From: Shouchella tritolerans
GTDB taxonomy: Bacteria; Bacillota; Bacilli; Bacillales; Bacillaceae_D
DNA: 64,000 bases
Direction: 5' to 3'
NCBI RefSeq assembly: GCF_025770735.1
Contig: NZ_JAODPB010000003.1
Coordinates: forward strand, 620,001 to 684,000
Made by a program: the position numbers and the translations under genes. Of this stretch, positions 45,486 to 54,260 are shown piece by piece; position 1 is the stretch's first letter, and every line of letters begins with the position of its first letter. Below the pieces are notes generated by a model, which was not told the DNA's origin, did no database searches, and was given only the letters and a program-made list of their open reading frames with translations.

Positions 45486-46063
45486 TAGGGCATGCCTCCT
45501 TGTTTTTTCGTTTGCCCTACAACTTTTTGTTTCAGCAGTTCGAGGCCCCGTTTTTTGTTGTAAGAAACACGCTGTTCCGATATAGCTAGCCGCTTGGCAA
45601 TGTCTTTATTCCGGTAGCCATAAAAGAACGAGTAAACGAGCACTTCACGCTGCAGTGGCTTTAGTTCTTGGAAGGCCTGTTGCAGCACCTCGTTTTCAAA
45701 AAGCTCCCCATATTGCCCGTCCTCTTCTTGAACGAGTTCTGCATCTTTAATGACATCGCCAGCTGCCAACATATCAAGCAATGTCGTTTGTCCATTATGG
45801 AAGAGGGCGTCTAAGGAAAGCAATTGTTGTTCGTTTTTACGGATACGCTTGTCAAAATCAACAGAATAGCCAGCTATTAAGCGGCTAATATAATGGATTA
45901 CTTTAACACGGACGAAAAAATGTTTAAAAGCATCGTCAAGGATTTGCTTGTTTTTAAGTGTTGGTTCGTTAACTGCCTGAATGTAAAGCCGTTTGTTTTC
46001 CGGATCTTCTAAAAACCTGGAAATGATCGGGTTGCGGCAAAGTTCTTCTTCATACGTTTCCAT
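45485..46063 (-). CDS. sigO: SigO-like sigma factor (YvrI)
   Basis: A 192-residue sigma-70-family protein with AAGGAGG before its ATG. The N-terminal half is a poorly conserved helical region; the C-terminal half is a clear sigma region 4: ELKPLQREVLVYSFFYGYRNKDIAKRLAISEQRVSYNKKRGLELL (about residues 130-175). In B. subtilis, SigO (YvrI) lacks region 2 activity alone and needs RsoA. The known targets there (oxdC, yvrJ) and the anti-factor yvrL are not present in this window. Confidence 0.82.
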   Translation of the reverse strand: METYEEELCRNPIISRFLEDPENKRLYIQAVNEPTLKNKQILDDAFKHFFVRVKVIHYISRLIAGYSVDFDKRIRKNEQQLLSLDALFHNGQTTLLDMLAAGDVIKDAELVQEEDGQYGELFENEVLQQAFQELKPLQREVLVYSFFYGYRNKDIAKRLAISEQRVSYNKKRGLELLKQKVVGQTKKQGGMP

Positions 46064-46289
46064 GAAAGTGCCTCCTTGTCAGTTTTTTTGTATAAAGAGA
46101 AAGCGATCCAGAAAAAATCAAAGGAAAATAGAAAAAAGGCGAACGTGCTTTCGTATAATCGAGTATAACGAACAAGTGTTCTTAATGCAATTCGTTTTCG
46201 ATTGGGAAATCTGTACCACAATTTTTTACAAAGAATCTGAAAAGGGCGTGCTATACTTTTTTAGGAAGGAACGAGATGGAGGAGATGAA

Positions 46290-46901
46290 GTGGAAGAGTG
46301 GCTGCTTCAATTGATGGAACAATTCGGTTATTTGGGAATTTTTGCGTTAATTGCATTGGAAAATGTGTTTCCGCCGATTCCCTCGGAAGTGATTTTGACA
46401 TTTGGCGGGTTTATGACGCAGCAAACGGAACTTAGTAAAACAGGGGTCGTCCTCGCTGCCACAGGCGGCTCGTTGTGCGGGGCGCTCATTTTGTTTGCTG
46501 TTGGCAAATGGCTTGATGTGAAGCGGATGGAAGCGCTGATTGACCGGTACGGGCATGTATTGCGATTGACGAAGGAGGATATACAGAAGGCGGATCGTTG
46601 GTTTGATCGCTATGGTCCGTGGACGGTGTTGTTCTGTCGCTTGATTCCCCTTATCCGTAGTTTAATATCGATTCCAGCTGGCATGTCAGGAATGAATATT
46701 TGGCTATTCATATGCTTAACGGCACTTGGCACAGCTGTCTGGAATACCATTCTTGTTCATTTAGGGGCTTCTGTTGGTGAGAACTGGCATGATATTGTTG
46801 AGGCGATGAGTGTCTTTTCAGATGTCGTTTATGTAGGAATAGCAATGATCGGGATAGCGATCCTAATATGGTATATTCGCTTGCGCAAGAAAAGGAAATA
46901 A
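46290..46901 (+). CDS. DedA-family membrane protein
   Basis: A 203-residue DedA (SNARE-associated/VTT) protein with about five helices. A GTG at 46290 with GGAGG 6-7 bases before it gives the start MEEWLLQLMEQFGYLGIFALI. Conserved parts: ENVFPPIPSEVILTFGGF (re-entrant loop, with the essential Glu), W-F-D-R-YG, and FCRLIPLIRSLISIPAGMSGM. DedA proteins of the UptA/PetA kind return undecaprenyl phosphate or phospholipids across the membrane (established for some members). Divergent from sigO, convergent with the GH4 gene. Confidence 0.9.
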   Translation: MEEWLLQLMEQFGYLGIFALIALENVFPPIPSEVILTFGGFMTQQTELSKTGVVLAATGGSLCGALILFAVGKWLDVKRMEALIDRYGHVLRLTKEDIQKADRWFDRYGPWTVLFCRLIPLIRSLISIPAGMSGMNIWLFICLTALGTAVWNTILVHLGASVGENWHDIVEAMSVFSDVVYVGIAMIGIAILIWYIRLRKKRK

Positions 46902-46938
46902 AAGACGCGATTGTGCATGTTGCAAATCGCGTCTTTTG
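46899..46938. terminator. Bidirectional terminator between dedA and the GH4 gene
   Basis: AAAAGACGCGATT pairs with AATCGCGTCTTTT over a 12-base loop; T/A runs on both sides serve both strands. Confidence 0.85.
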
Positions 46939-46940
46939 CA

Positions 46941-48242
46941 TTACCGATATTCAGGCAAATAATTGCCATGTGCTTCGATTAAATCGTTGCATAAGCTGAC
47001 GATGTCATCGATGGACAGTTCGGAAGACGTATGGGGGTCAAGCATGGCGGCATGGTAAATATGCTCGCGTTTTCTGGTTATTGCCGCTTCAATCGTTAAT
47101 AACTGTGTATTAATGTTCGTCCTGTTTAGGGCAGCCAGTTGCTCAGGAAGCTCGCCAACATAGGTAGGCGAAATGCCAGAACGGTTGGCAACGCATGGAA
47201 CTTCTACACACGCTTTATCGGGAAGGTTAGCGATTAAGCCACCTGTATTGAGGACATTTCCACCGAACATAAACGTCTCACCTGTTTCCATTGCTTCGAT
47301 GATTCGAGACCCATATTCGATCGAACGTTCATGGGTAATCTGAGCATTGTCGACAAGGTCTTGCTTCATTTGCTCCCATCTTTCAATTTGGCTGACGCAA
47401 CGCCGCGGGTATTCATCCAAAGGGATATTGAAGTCGTCGATCAGCTCAGGATAGGCTGATTTAATGAAATACGGATGGTATTCAGCATTGTGCTCTGAAG
47501 ACTCGGTCACATAGTAGCCAAACCGTTCCATTAGCTCAAATCGCACCATATCATGGTGTTTTTCTTTGTTTTTCTCTTTAGCGCGCCGTTTAATTTCAGG
47601 ATATAAGTCTTTGCCGTCTTTTTTCACTTCAAGGAGCCAAGCGACATGGTTAATGCCGGCAATTTTTTCCTCAATCCCCGTGTGGTCCATCTCAAGATGT
47701 TTAAACAAATCCCGTGTGCACACTTGAACGCTGTGACAAAGGCCGACGTTTTGTACGTTTGTGTAGCGTGAAAGTGTACCAGTTAAGACAGCCATTGGGT
47801 TTGTATAGTTTAAAAACCAGGCATTTGGCGCCACTTCTTCAATGTCTTGAGCAATATCAAGCAAAACTGGAATGGTACGCAATGAACGGAACAAGCCGCC
47901 AATCCCAATGGTGTCGCCAATTGTTTGGCGCAAGCCGTACTTTTTAGGGATTTCAAAGTCAATCACTGTGCTTGGTTTATAGCCGCCAACTTGAATAGCG
48001 TTAATGACATACGAGGCGCCGCGCAGCGCTTCTTTGCGGTCGTCATAAGCTTTTATTATGATCGTTGAGTTTAAATTATTTTTTAAGTGTGTAAGCAATG
48101 TTTTTGATTCTGAAAGCCGCTGCTTGTCAATGTCATAGAGCGCGAATTCAAATTGCTGCAGCGCCGGCACATGCATGCAATCACCGAGTACATTTTTTGC
48201 AAAAATGGTGCTGCCTGCGCCGATAAACGTAATCTTTTTCAT
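46941..48242 (-). CDS. melA: GH4 alpha-galactosidase (MelA-like)
   Basis: A 433-residue NAD+- and Mn-dependent glycoside hydrolase family 4 enzyme. ATG 48242 follows AAAGGGGG. The Rossmann start KITFIGAGSTIFAKNVLGD binds NAD+. Later motifs include INAIQVGGYKPSTVIDFEIPKKYGLRQTIGDTIG, LNYTNPMAVLTG, GLCHSVQ with the metal Cys-His pair, and GINHVAW. The length equals B. subtilis MelA (432), and the stretch around QTIGDT is typical of alpha-galactosidases rather than 6-phospho-glucosidases. Divergent from an AraC-type regulator gene that likely controls it. Confidence 0.9.
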   Translation of the reverse strand: MKKITFIGAGSTIFAKNVLGDCMHVPALQQFEFALYDIDKQRLSESKTLLTHLKNNLNSTIIIKAYDDRKEALRGASYVINAIQVGGYKPSTVIDFEIPKKYGLRQTIGDTIGIGGLFRSLRTIPVLLDIAQDIEEVAPNAWFLNYTNPMAVLTGTLSRYTNVQNVGLCHSVQVCTRDLFKHLEMDHTGIEEKIAGINHVAWLLEVKKDGKDLYPEIKRRAKEKNKEKHHDMVRFELMERFGYYVTESSEHNAEYHPYFIKSAYPELIDDFNIPLDEYPRRCVSQIERWEQMKQDLVDNAQITHERSIEYGSRIIEAMETGETFMFGGNVLNTGGLIANLPDKACVEVPCVANRSGISPTYVGELPEQLAALNRTNINTQLLTIEAAITRKREHIYHAAMLDPHTSSELSIDDIVSLCNDLIEAHGNYLPEYR

Positions 48243-48264
48243 GACGTTTCCCCCTTTGTTCCGT

Positions 48265-48328
48265 TTATCCATAGTATAGTGAGGCAACTGAAAAAACAGT
48301 AGAAAATTGCTGTTTGATTTATGGATAA
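48265..48328. promoter_or_regulatory. Nested inverted repeats in the melA/araC-type divergent promoter
   Basis: TTATCCATA (48265-48273) and TATGGATAA (48320-48328) form one inverted pair; inside them AAACAG (48294-48299) and CTGTTT (48310-48315) form another. TATACT on the minus strand (48278-48273) is a likely -10 for the GH4 gene, lacking a -35, as in activator-dependent promoters. Confidence 0.5.
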
Positions 48329-48330
48329 TA

Positions 48331-48360
48331 TTGCGCTTTCATTACGGTTGTCTTTATACT
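48331..48360 (+). promoter_or_regulatory. Probable promoter of the AraC-type regulator gene
   Basis: TTGCGC and TATACT with an 18-base spacer, 21 bases upstream of the TTG start codon. Confidence 0.5.
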
Positions 48361-48380
48361 GGGGAAAAGGGGGGAGCGCA

Positions 48381-49265
48381 TTGCGGAAAACGAATGAAAA
48401 CGTGTCCTATGGCTTTCGTTTTCAGGAACAGCCCTATCCGTTTGTTATGAATTTATGGAATATCGGTTGGGAAACACAAACGGATCAAGCTTATCGTTGG
48501 GATGGCACGAAACGGATGGAACGAGAAAAAATTGTGTTTCAATATACGCTTTCAGGCTACGGAGAATTGGTCCATGAAGGAACACTTTATAAAGTGGAAG
48601 CGGGCCAAGCTTTTTTCGTTTCGTTGCCAAGTGCCCATTGTTATTATTATCCAGAAGAGGGATCCGAGCCGTGGGAATTTCTTTATGTCACGATTGAAGG
48701 AAAAGAAGCGTTGCGCATGCAAAAGCATATGGAGAACAAGTACGGGCCCGTTTTTTCCTTGCAAAAAGACAGCGAACCAATCCGCCGTTTGTTTAAATTG
48801 TATGCCGAAACGGCTGCTGGAGAAATCCAAGACTCCTATACAGGCTCACAAAAAGCGTATGAATTTATACTGTCGTGTTTCCGGTTTCTAGAAGTTCCTC
48901 CGAAACAAGTATTAAAAGAACCCCTTGCAAGAGCGATTCGTTATATTGAAGCGAACTATGCAAGACCGCTGACATTAGAGGAAATCGCACAAGAAGCAGG
49001 CTGGTCGAAATATTATTTTATTAAGCAGTTTAAGACAGAATTAAACATTACGCCAATGAACTATGTGACGATTATTCGCATTAAAAAAGCGGCATCTTTG
49101 CTGGCGCAAACCGATGACACCATTGCGGAAGTGGCTTACCAAGTCGGAATGGATGACCCCAATTATTTTACAAAAGTCTTTAAAAAGACTGTAGGCGTAT
49201 CTGCTAGCAAATTTCGTAAAAACGAAGACAACCATTTAATTGATTACATTGTCACAGAGTGGTAA
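48381..49265 (+). CDS. AraC-family regulator of the alpha-galactosidase gene
   Basis: A 294-residue regulator. TTG 48381 is chosen as GGGGGGAG lies 4 bases upstream; ATG 48321 is in frame but has no site. The N-terminal half is an AraC_binding cupin (YTLSGYGELVHEGTLYKVEAGQAFFV). The C-terminal HTH pair is at about residues 190-290: LTLEEIAQEAGWSKYYFIKQFKTELN and IAEVAYQVGMDDPNYFTKVFKKTVG. Divergent from melA with shared inverted repeats, so it is likely an MsmR/MelR-like activator responding to melibiose or raffinose-type sugars. Confidence 0.88.
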   Translation: MRKTNENVSYGFRFQEQPYPFVMNLWNIGWETQTDQAYRWDGTKRMEREKIVFQYTLSGYGELVHEGTLYKVEAGQAFFVSLPSAHCYYYPEEGSEPWEFLYVTIEGKEALRMQKHMENKYGPVFSLQKDSEPIRRLFKLYAETAAGEIQDSYTGSQKAYEFILSCFRFLEVPPKQVLKEPLARAIRYIEANYARPLTLEEIAQEAGWSKYYFIKQFKTELNITPMNYVTIIRIKKAASLLAQTDDTIAEVAYQVGMDDPNYFTKVFKKTVGVSASKFRKNEDNHLIDYIVTEW

Positions 49266-49373
49266 GAAAGGCAACATTGACAGTAGACTTGAATGATGTT
49301 GCTGTTTCTATGAGCATGGTTCTTTATTATCCGCACTTAGCTGTCGCGTGCTTTTTTCAAACCTTCCTAACCT

Positions 49374-49391
49374 ACATGACATTTGTCATGT
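49374..49391. promoter_or_regulatory. DesR-type palindromic operator before des
   Basis: ACATGACATTTGTCATGT is an 18-base palindrome save the two central bases, with a related half TGACAGATGTGAC 14 bases downstream. It is ~90 bases upstream of des. B. subtilis DesR binds two adjacent sites of this kind. Confidence 0.6.
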
Positions 49392-49473
49392 GAGGCTCCT
49401 GACAGATGTGACTGTAAATGGCTGATTGATTTTAATATCATGAATCCATACAGAATGACTGGAGGAGTGAGCC

Positions 49474-50502
49474 ATGAAGAGCCAAACGAAACAAATAAAC
49501 CTTAAGCGTAAAGCGGCGACATTCGCGCAAGCAGATACAAGAGCTGGTCTTCTGCAACTTTGTAACACGGTATTTCCACTAGCATTTCTATGGGTGGCTG
49601 CTTATCAAAGCCTGTCTCTGTCTATTTGGCTGTCGCTGCTTTTCTCGGTAATAGGCGGCGGATTTGTTGTCAGGTTGTTTATCATTTTCCACGACTGTAC
49701 ACACGGTTCTTTTTTTAAACACGCCAAGGCCAATCGGGTGCTAGGGACATTTTTGGGCATCATTACCCATTTCCCTTTTGAAAAGTGGAAGCGGAGCCAC
49801 GCGATGCACCACGCGACTAGCGGAAATCTCGATAAGAGAGGCACAGGCGATATTTGGTTGTTAACGATTGAGGAGTATGAACAAGCCTCCATTTGGAAAA
49901 AAGCCGCTTATAGGTTATACCGCAACCCGGTTATCATGTTTGGTCTTGGGCCACTCTATTTGTTTTTAATTGAAAATCGTTTAAATAAAAGAGGGGCGAA
50001 ACGTAAGGAACGTCTCAATACACATGTCACCAATGTTGCAATAGTGGCGCTATATGCAGCCGGCATTTGGTTGCTTGGCTGGGAAGCGTTTCTTTTGGTA
50101 CAAGGGCCGCTTATGTTTATTGCGGGTGCAGCCGGCATTTGGCTTTTCTATGTTCAGCATCAGTTTGAAGATTCCTATTTTGAAAATGAAGCCGAATGGG
50201 ATTTTGTGAAGGCGGCTGTGGAGGGCAGCTCTTATTACAAGTTGCCGAAACCTTTACAGTGGATAACGGGTAACATTGGCTTCCACCATGTCCATCATTT
50301 AAGCCCTAAAGTGCCAAATTACAATCTGGAAAAGACACACCAACAAGTTGTACCATTACAAAAAGCCACAACCATCACCCTTGCGACAAGCTTAGCGTCA
50401 CTAAAGTTTCGCTTGTTTGATGAGAAGAATAAGACGTTCGTTAGTTTCGGAGACTTTAAAAAGATGAGAAAGATGAAGCTGGCGGCCAATCGTTCCTTAT
50501 AA
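49474..50502 (+). CDS. des: Acyl-lipid fatty acid desaturase (Des)
   Basis: A 342-residue membrane desaturase that introduces cis double bonds into membrane phospholipid acyl chains, raising fluidity at low temperature. ATG 49474 follows GGAGGAG. All three His boxes are visible: HDCTHGS (about residues 73-79), HAMHH (about 109-113) and HHVHH (about 273-277). Hydrophobic pairs lie around 30-70 and 185-230. It heads the des-desK-desR set, separated from desK by a terminator. Confidence 0.95.
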   Translation: MKSQTKQINLKRKAATFAQADTRAGLLQLCNTVFPLAFLWVAAYQSLSLSIWLSLLFSVIGGGFVVRLFIIFHDCTHGSFFKHAKANRVLGTFLGIITHFPFEKWKRSHAMHHATSGNLDKRGTGDIWLLTIEEYEQASIWKKAAYRLYRNPVIMFGLGPLYLFLIENRLNKRGAKRKERLNTHVTNVAIVALYAAGIWLLGWEAFLLVQGPLMFIAGAAGIWLFYVQHQFEDSYFENEAEWDFVKAAVEGSSYYKLPKPLQWITGNIGFHHVHHLSPKVPNYNLEKTHQQVVPLQKATTITLATSLASLKFRLFDEKNKTFVSFGDFKKMRKMKLAANRSL

Positions 50503-50514
50503 CAAATCCGTGTA

Positions 50515-50551
50515 GAGGCTATCTAATGTTCGATTAGAATAGCCTTTTTTG
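50515..50551 (+). terminator. Intrinsic terminator after des
   Basis: AGGCTATCTAAT and ATTAGAATAGCCT pair (one bulged A) and are followed by T6. Confidence 0.85.
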
Positions 50552-50609
50552 TTTGCGGGGAAGGCTATTCAACGTGCTACTTGGTATACTATGGCAAGGA
50601 GGGAATACA

Positions 50610-51752
50610 ATGCAAAATTGGTTTCATATTTTTCCTAAAAATACGGGCTTAAGCCTCTATGTTTGGATTATCTTTTGTGTCTTGCCCTTTTATTTTGTGA
50701 TTTCATCTGCAACGTTTATTGAAATTACAATCGGCAGCATCATGATCATGCTGTTTTTTACAACATATCGACTGTCTTTCATTAAAAAAGGCTGGACCAT
50801 GTATGTGTCGGTGGCAATTGAAATGGCCATTAACATTGGGATGACGGTTTATTTTGGGTATATTTATTTCGCTTTGTTTTTGGCCTTTTTCATCGGGAAT
50901 GTCCAAAACAGAAAAGGATTCTTTGCTTTATATGCTGCACATGTAACGACTACGGCCGCCGCCACAACAATTGGCTTTTACATTCAGAATGAGACGTTTA
51001 TGGTCCAGCTCCCGTTTATAGCCATTGCGTTAATTGGCGTTCTCTTATTGCCGTTTACCATTTCCAACCGCCATAAACGGGAGCGACTTGAAAGTCAGCT
51101 TGAGACAGCGAATGAAAAAATATCGCAACTGTTAATAGCGGAAGAACGGCAGCGGATTGCCCGTGATCTTCATGATACGCTTGGCCAAAAGCTTTCGTTG
51201 ATCGGCATTAAAAGTGACTTGGCGAGAAAATGGCTACCGATCGATCAGGAAAAAACCAATATAGAGCTACAGGAAATTCAAAAGATCGCCCGAACCACTC
51301 TTAATGAGGTCAGAGAGATTGTATCTAACATAAAACGTAGCCGTTTAAGTGAGGAAATAGAACGGATAAAAGAAATTCTTGCTGCGGCGGAAGTGGAGTT
51401 GGAGATAAAAGGGGAGGATGATGCATTGTTAAAAAAACCACCTCTTCTCGAGAATGTTCTATGTATGTGCCTTAAAGAAGCGGTCACCAACATTGTGAAA
51501 CATAGCGGAGCGGATAGGTGTACGATTACGTTTGCCCAGACACCGACAGAGTTTTGTATGGAGATAAAAGACAATGGACACGGCCTCAGTAGCAAGGCAG
51601 ATGCGAAACAGGGCGGACTCCAAGGAATGAAAGAAAGGCTAGAATTTATTAATGGAAACTTATATTATGAGTCACAAGATGGATTCTTGTTAGCGATGCG
51701 TGTTCCGATTCCTAGTACAGGAAAAAAGACAAAGGACGTGTACAATGATTGA
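50610..51752 (+). CDS. desK: DesK-like thermosensor histidine kinase
   Basis: A 380-residue kinase with AAGGAGGG before ATG 50610. The first ~150 residues form about five membrane helices; a coiled coil (about 165-185) links to EERQRIARDLHDTLGQKLSLIG (His near 190) and a HATPase domain ending GLQGMKERLEFINGNLYY. DesK senses membrane thickness and order and phosphorylates DesR in the cold (established in B. subtilis). Overlaps desR by 8 bases. Confidence 0.93.
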   Translation: MQNWFHIFPKNTGLSLYVWIIFCVLPFYFVISSATFIEITIGSIMIMLFFTTYRLSFIKKGWTMYVSVAIEMAINIGMTVYFGYIYFALFLAFFIGNVQNRKGFFALYAAHVTTTAAATTIGFYIQNETFMVQLPFIAIALIGVLLLPFTISNRHKRERLESQLETANEKISQLLIAEERQRIARDLHDTLGQKLSLIGIKSDLARKWLPIDQEKTNIELQEIQKIARTTLNEVREIVSNIKRSRLSEEIERIKEILAAAEVELEIKGEDDALLKKPPLLENVLCMCLKEAVTNIVKHSGADRCTITFAQTPTEFCMEIKDNGHGLSSKADAKQGGLQGMKERLEFINGNLYYESQDGFLLAMRVPIPSTGKKTKDVYND

Positions 51753-52344
51753 AATTGTCATAGCAGAAGACCAACAAATGATGTTAGGGGCATTGGGAGC
51801 GCTTCTTGATTTTGAAGACGATATGAAAGTGGTTGGCAAGGCACACAACGGCGAAGAAGCGATTAAATTAGTTAAAGCGTTACAACCGAATATATGTATT
51901 ATGGATATTGAAATGCCTGTCATGGATGGGCTAGATGCTGCTTATGAACTGAAAGACCACCCATGCCGGGTCATGGTTCTGACCACATTTGCACAGCCCG
52001 GCTACTTTGAACGGGCACGGCGAGCAGGTGTAGAGGGGTACTTGCTAAAAGATAGTCCAAGTGAAGATTTGGCTGCTGCGATACGTACAATTATGGATGG
52101 GCGTAGAGTTTACGCACCTGAATTGATTGATATGGTCTACCACAATGAAACGCCGCTTACGGAGCGAGAAGAGCAAGTACTTAAGCTTATTGCCGAAGGA
52201 CGTACGACCCAGCAAATTGCTGACGAGCTGAAGATAACAAACGGAACGGTGCGTAATTACGTGTCCGTTATTCTCGATAAACTCGAAGTCGGCAACCGGA
52301 TTGAAGCGATTTCGTACTATAAGAAAAAAGGGTGGTTAAGATAG
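51745..52344 (+). CDS. desR: DesR-like response regulator
   Basis: A 199-residue NarL-type response regulator. Receiver with AEDQQMMLGALGALLDFE and ICIMDIEMPVMDG (phospho-Asp near 54). LuxR-type HTH at about 135-195: LTEREEQVLKLIAEGRTTQQIADELKITNGTVRNYVS. Partner of DesK; the palindrome before des is the likely target. Confidence 0.94.
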   Translation: MIEIVIAEDQQMMLGALGALLDFEDDMKVVGKAHNGEEAIKLVKALQPNICIMDIEMPVMDGLDAAYELKDHPCRVMVLTTFAQPGYFERARRAGVEGYLLKDSPSEDLAAAIRTIMDGRRVYAPELIDMVYHNETPLTEREEQVLKLIAEGRTTQQIADELKITNGTVRNYVSVILDKLEVGNRIEAISYYKKKGWLR

Positions 52345-52367
52345 GCAGAACAGGAGCCGAATTAGGG

Positions 52368-52410
52368 GCAAAAAGGATAAAAAAGAACCGCCCTTGTTCA
52401 GGACGGTAAG
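52368..52410 (-). terminator. Intrinsic terminator of mgtE
   Basis: On the minus strand ACCGTCCT and AGGGCGGT form a stem with one mismatch, followed by TTCTTTTTT. Confidence 0.75.
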
Positions 52411-52466
52411 TTGTTGTCATGCTCATTTTCACTCGACATTTGAAAAAGCAGAAACCTAGATTGTTT

Positions 52467-53834
52467 TTACAGTTTGTCAATCAATGTCGTTGCTACTGTA
52501 AAATAAATTAGCAAGCTAACGATGTCGTTCATTGTGGTAATGAACGGGCCAGACGCAACAGCAGGGTCGATTTTCAGCTTGTTGATAATAATAGGGACGG
52601 TGGCGCCAATGACGGCTGCGACGCTTAAGGCAAAGAAAAGAGAGATGCCGACAATGAAAGCAAGTAGAAAGTTCCCTTTATAAAACAAACTAATGATGCC
52701 CATGAGGACAATCATGCATGTAATGCCAAGCATGACGCCTGTACCAAGTTCCCGCTTCACTGTTCTCATAACGCCGCCTCGCTCAAAAGAGCCGGTGGCG
52801 ATCGCGCGGACGGCTACAGCGAGGGACTGTGTGCCGGTGTTGCCGGCCGTGCCCATTAACATCGGCATAAAGGCTGCCAATAAGACGACTTGCTCGAGTG
52901 TTTGCTCAAACTGGCCAATAATATTAGCCGTAATCAAGCCAAAAAACATGAGAAGGATCAGCCACGGCGCTCGTTTTTTGGCGGCAGTAAAGGCGGTCAG
53001 CGACAAATCGGTGGCGCCCCGGGAAGCCGTAAACTCGCCAAAGTCCTCCGTGATTTCTTCCTCGAGGACGTCCATCACGTCATCGACGGTAATAATGCCG
53101 ACGAGGCGCTTATCTGGCGTCACGACTGGAACAGCGAGAAAATCGTATTCTTGGATGAGACGGGCGACGTCTTCTTGGTCTTCAGTTTCGTTGACTGATA
53201 CCACTTGTGTGCTCATAATCTCGTCAACGGTCATTTCTGGGACGGAGATAATGAGGTCACGTAATGAAACAACGCCAGCAAGACGTTGGTCTTTATCAAC
53301 TACGTACAAGTAATAGATCGTTTCCGCATCAGGGGCTGATTCACGCAGTTCTTCAATGACTTCCTTGGCTGTTGATTCGACTGACAAGCGCACAAATTCT
53401 TTTGTCATAATTGCGCCTGCCGTTTTTGGCGCATAGGCCATTAGTTCTTCGACTCGTTTTGCCTCTTCCATATCCATGGAACTTAAAATGTCTTTTGCCC
53501 GCTCCGGTTCAATTTCAGCGAGGAAGTCGGCAACATCGTCGGCAGACATGTTGTTGAACATCGAAACGGCGTATTGATAGCTTAGGCCTTGGAATACCGT
53601 GAGCTGGTCTTCAAGCTCAAGCCCTTCAAACAAATCGGCGAATTCCGCCGGGCTTAAAAATAGCAGCACTTGCTTTTGTTGTGCCACTTCAATTTCATGG
53701 AACAACTCGACTTGGTCTGCAGGATGAAGCTCTAGAAAGGTTTCCCGAAAAGCGCGGAGATTCCGGGAGACGAGGTGTTTAACGATTTGTTTTTTATATT
53801 CATTTCGTTTCCGATCGGTTTTTAATTGATCCAT
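52467..53834 (-). CDS. mgtE: Magnesium transporter MgtE
   Basis: A 455-residue Mg2+ channel with GGAGGG before the ATG. Domains: MgtE_N superhelix (about residues 20-130), two CBS domains (about 140-265), a plug helix, and five C-terminal membrane helices (about 285-455). The pore signature PMLMGTAGNTGTQSLAVAVRAIA sits near residue 330. Expression is expected to be controlled by the M-box riboswitch upstream, and gating by Mg2+ at the N-terminal domains. Confidence 0.96.
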   Translation of the reverse strand: MDQLKTDRKRNEYKKQIVKHLVSRNLRAFRETFLELHPADQVELFHEIEVAQQKQVLLFLSPAEFADLFEGLELEDQLTVFQGLSYQYAVSMFNNMSADDVADFLAEIEPERAKDILSSMDMEEAKRVEELMAYAPKTAGAIMTKEFVRLSVESTAKEVIEELRESAPDAETIYYLYVVDKDQRLAGVVSLRDLIISVPEMTVDEIMSTQVVSVNETEDQEDVARLIQEYDFLAVPVVTPDKRLVGIITVDDVMDVLEEEITEDFGEFTASRGATDLSLTAFTAAKKRAPWLILLMFFGLITANIIGQFEQTLEQVVLLAAFMPMLMGTAGNTGTQSLAVAVRAIATGSFERGGVMRTVKRELGTGVMLGITCMIVLMGIISLFYKGNFLLAFIVGISLFFALSVAAVIGATVPIIINKLKIDPAVASGPFITTMNDIVSLLIYFTVATTLIDKL

Positions 53835-53851
53835 GGTTATCCCTCCCCTAA

Positions 53852-53893
53852 ACGAGAGGGCTGCTTCCTTGTGGCGCAGGAGGAACCCTCTCC
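53852..53893 (-). other. Hairpin just upstream of the mgtE ribosome site
   Basis: GAGAGGG and CCCTCTC can pair across ~28 bases in the mgtE leader, ending a few bases before the ribosome site. It could affect translation. Confidence 0.4.
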
Positions 53894-53973
53894 ATTATTT
53901 TTTTAATGATCATTCGATAACAGCCTAACCTCGGATTGGGCAAACTATCCATCCCACACCACCACCTTTTTAA

Positions 53974-54006
53974 GAAAATGAAAAAACACCTCTATGGAGG
54001 TGTTAG
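53974..54006 (-). terminator. Terminator hairpin of the mgtE leader
   Basis: On the minus strand AACACCTC and GAGGTGTT form a stem with a short loop, followed by TTTTTT. It lies ~40 bases downstream of the M-box and 140 bases before mgtE, so it is the probable expression platform. Confidence 0.8.
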
Positions 54007-54045
54007 AACACATGATAAATAAACGCGAATAATCGCGCATGTGTA

Positions 54046-54206
54046 AAAATAGCCTCCATTCGTAGAGCTTTAGCACTGTGCGGCATAGGCTATTGCCAGC
54101 TACATTAAAAACCACCTTATGTCGATGGTTTCTGTTGACCCATTGGCGTCTTTGGACATTTTTGGGTAGCAGCGTATCTCCTGCACAGGAGCCTCACCTA
54201 ACGAGG
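54046..54206 (-). promoter_or_regulatory. M-box (ykoK leader) magnesium riboswitch
   Basis: Read on the minus strand, the leader contains the conserved M-box blocks in order: CGTTAGGTGAGGCTCCT, GGAGATACGCTGCTACCCAA, AAATGTCCAAAGACGCCAAT, GGGTCAACAGAAACCATCGA, CATAAGGTGGTTTTTAATG, TAGCTGGCAATAGCCTATGC, and GCTAAAGCTCTACG. High Mg2+ folds this aptamer and favours the downstream terminator, turning mgtE off. Confidence 0.93.
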
Positions 54207-54231
54207 AATATATCGTTTTCTTGCATGCTTC

Positions 54232-54260
54232 ACTTTACAACTGTTAAGCGGCAATGTCAA
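54232..54260 (-). promoter_or_regulatory. Promoter of the M-box/mgtE transcript
   Basis: On the minus strand TTGACA (54260-54255) and TAAAGT (54237-54232) are 17 bases apart, ending ~25 bases before the aptamer. Confidence 0.65.

Noticed and set aside
52693-53313. 206-codon plus-strand frame opposite mgtE
   Set aside because: Thr/Ser/Arg-rich antisense of mgtE without a ribosome site.
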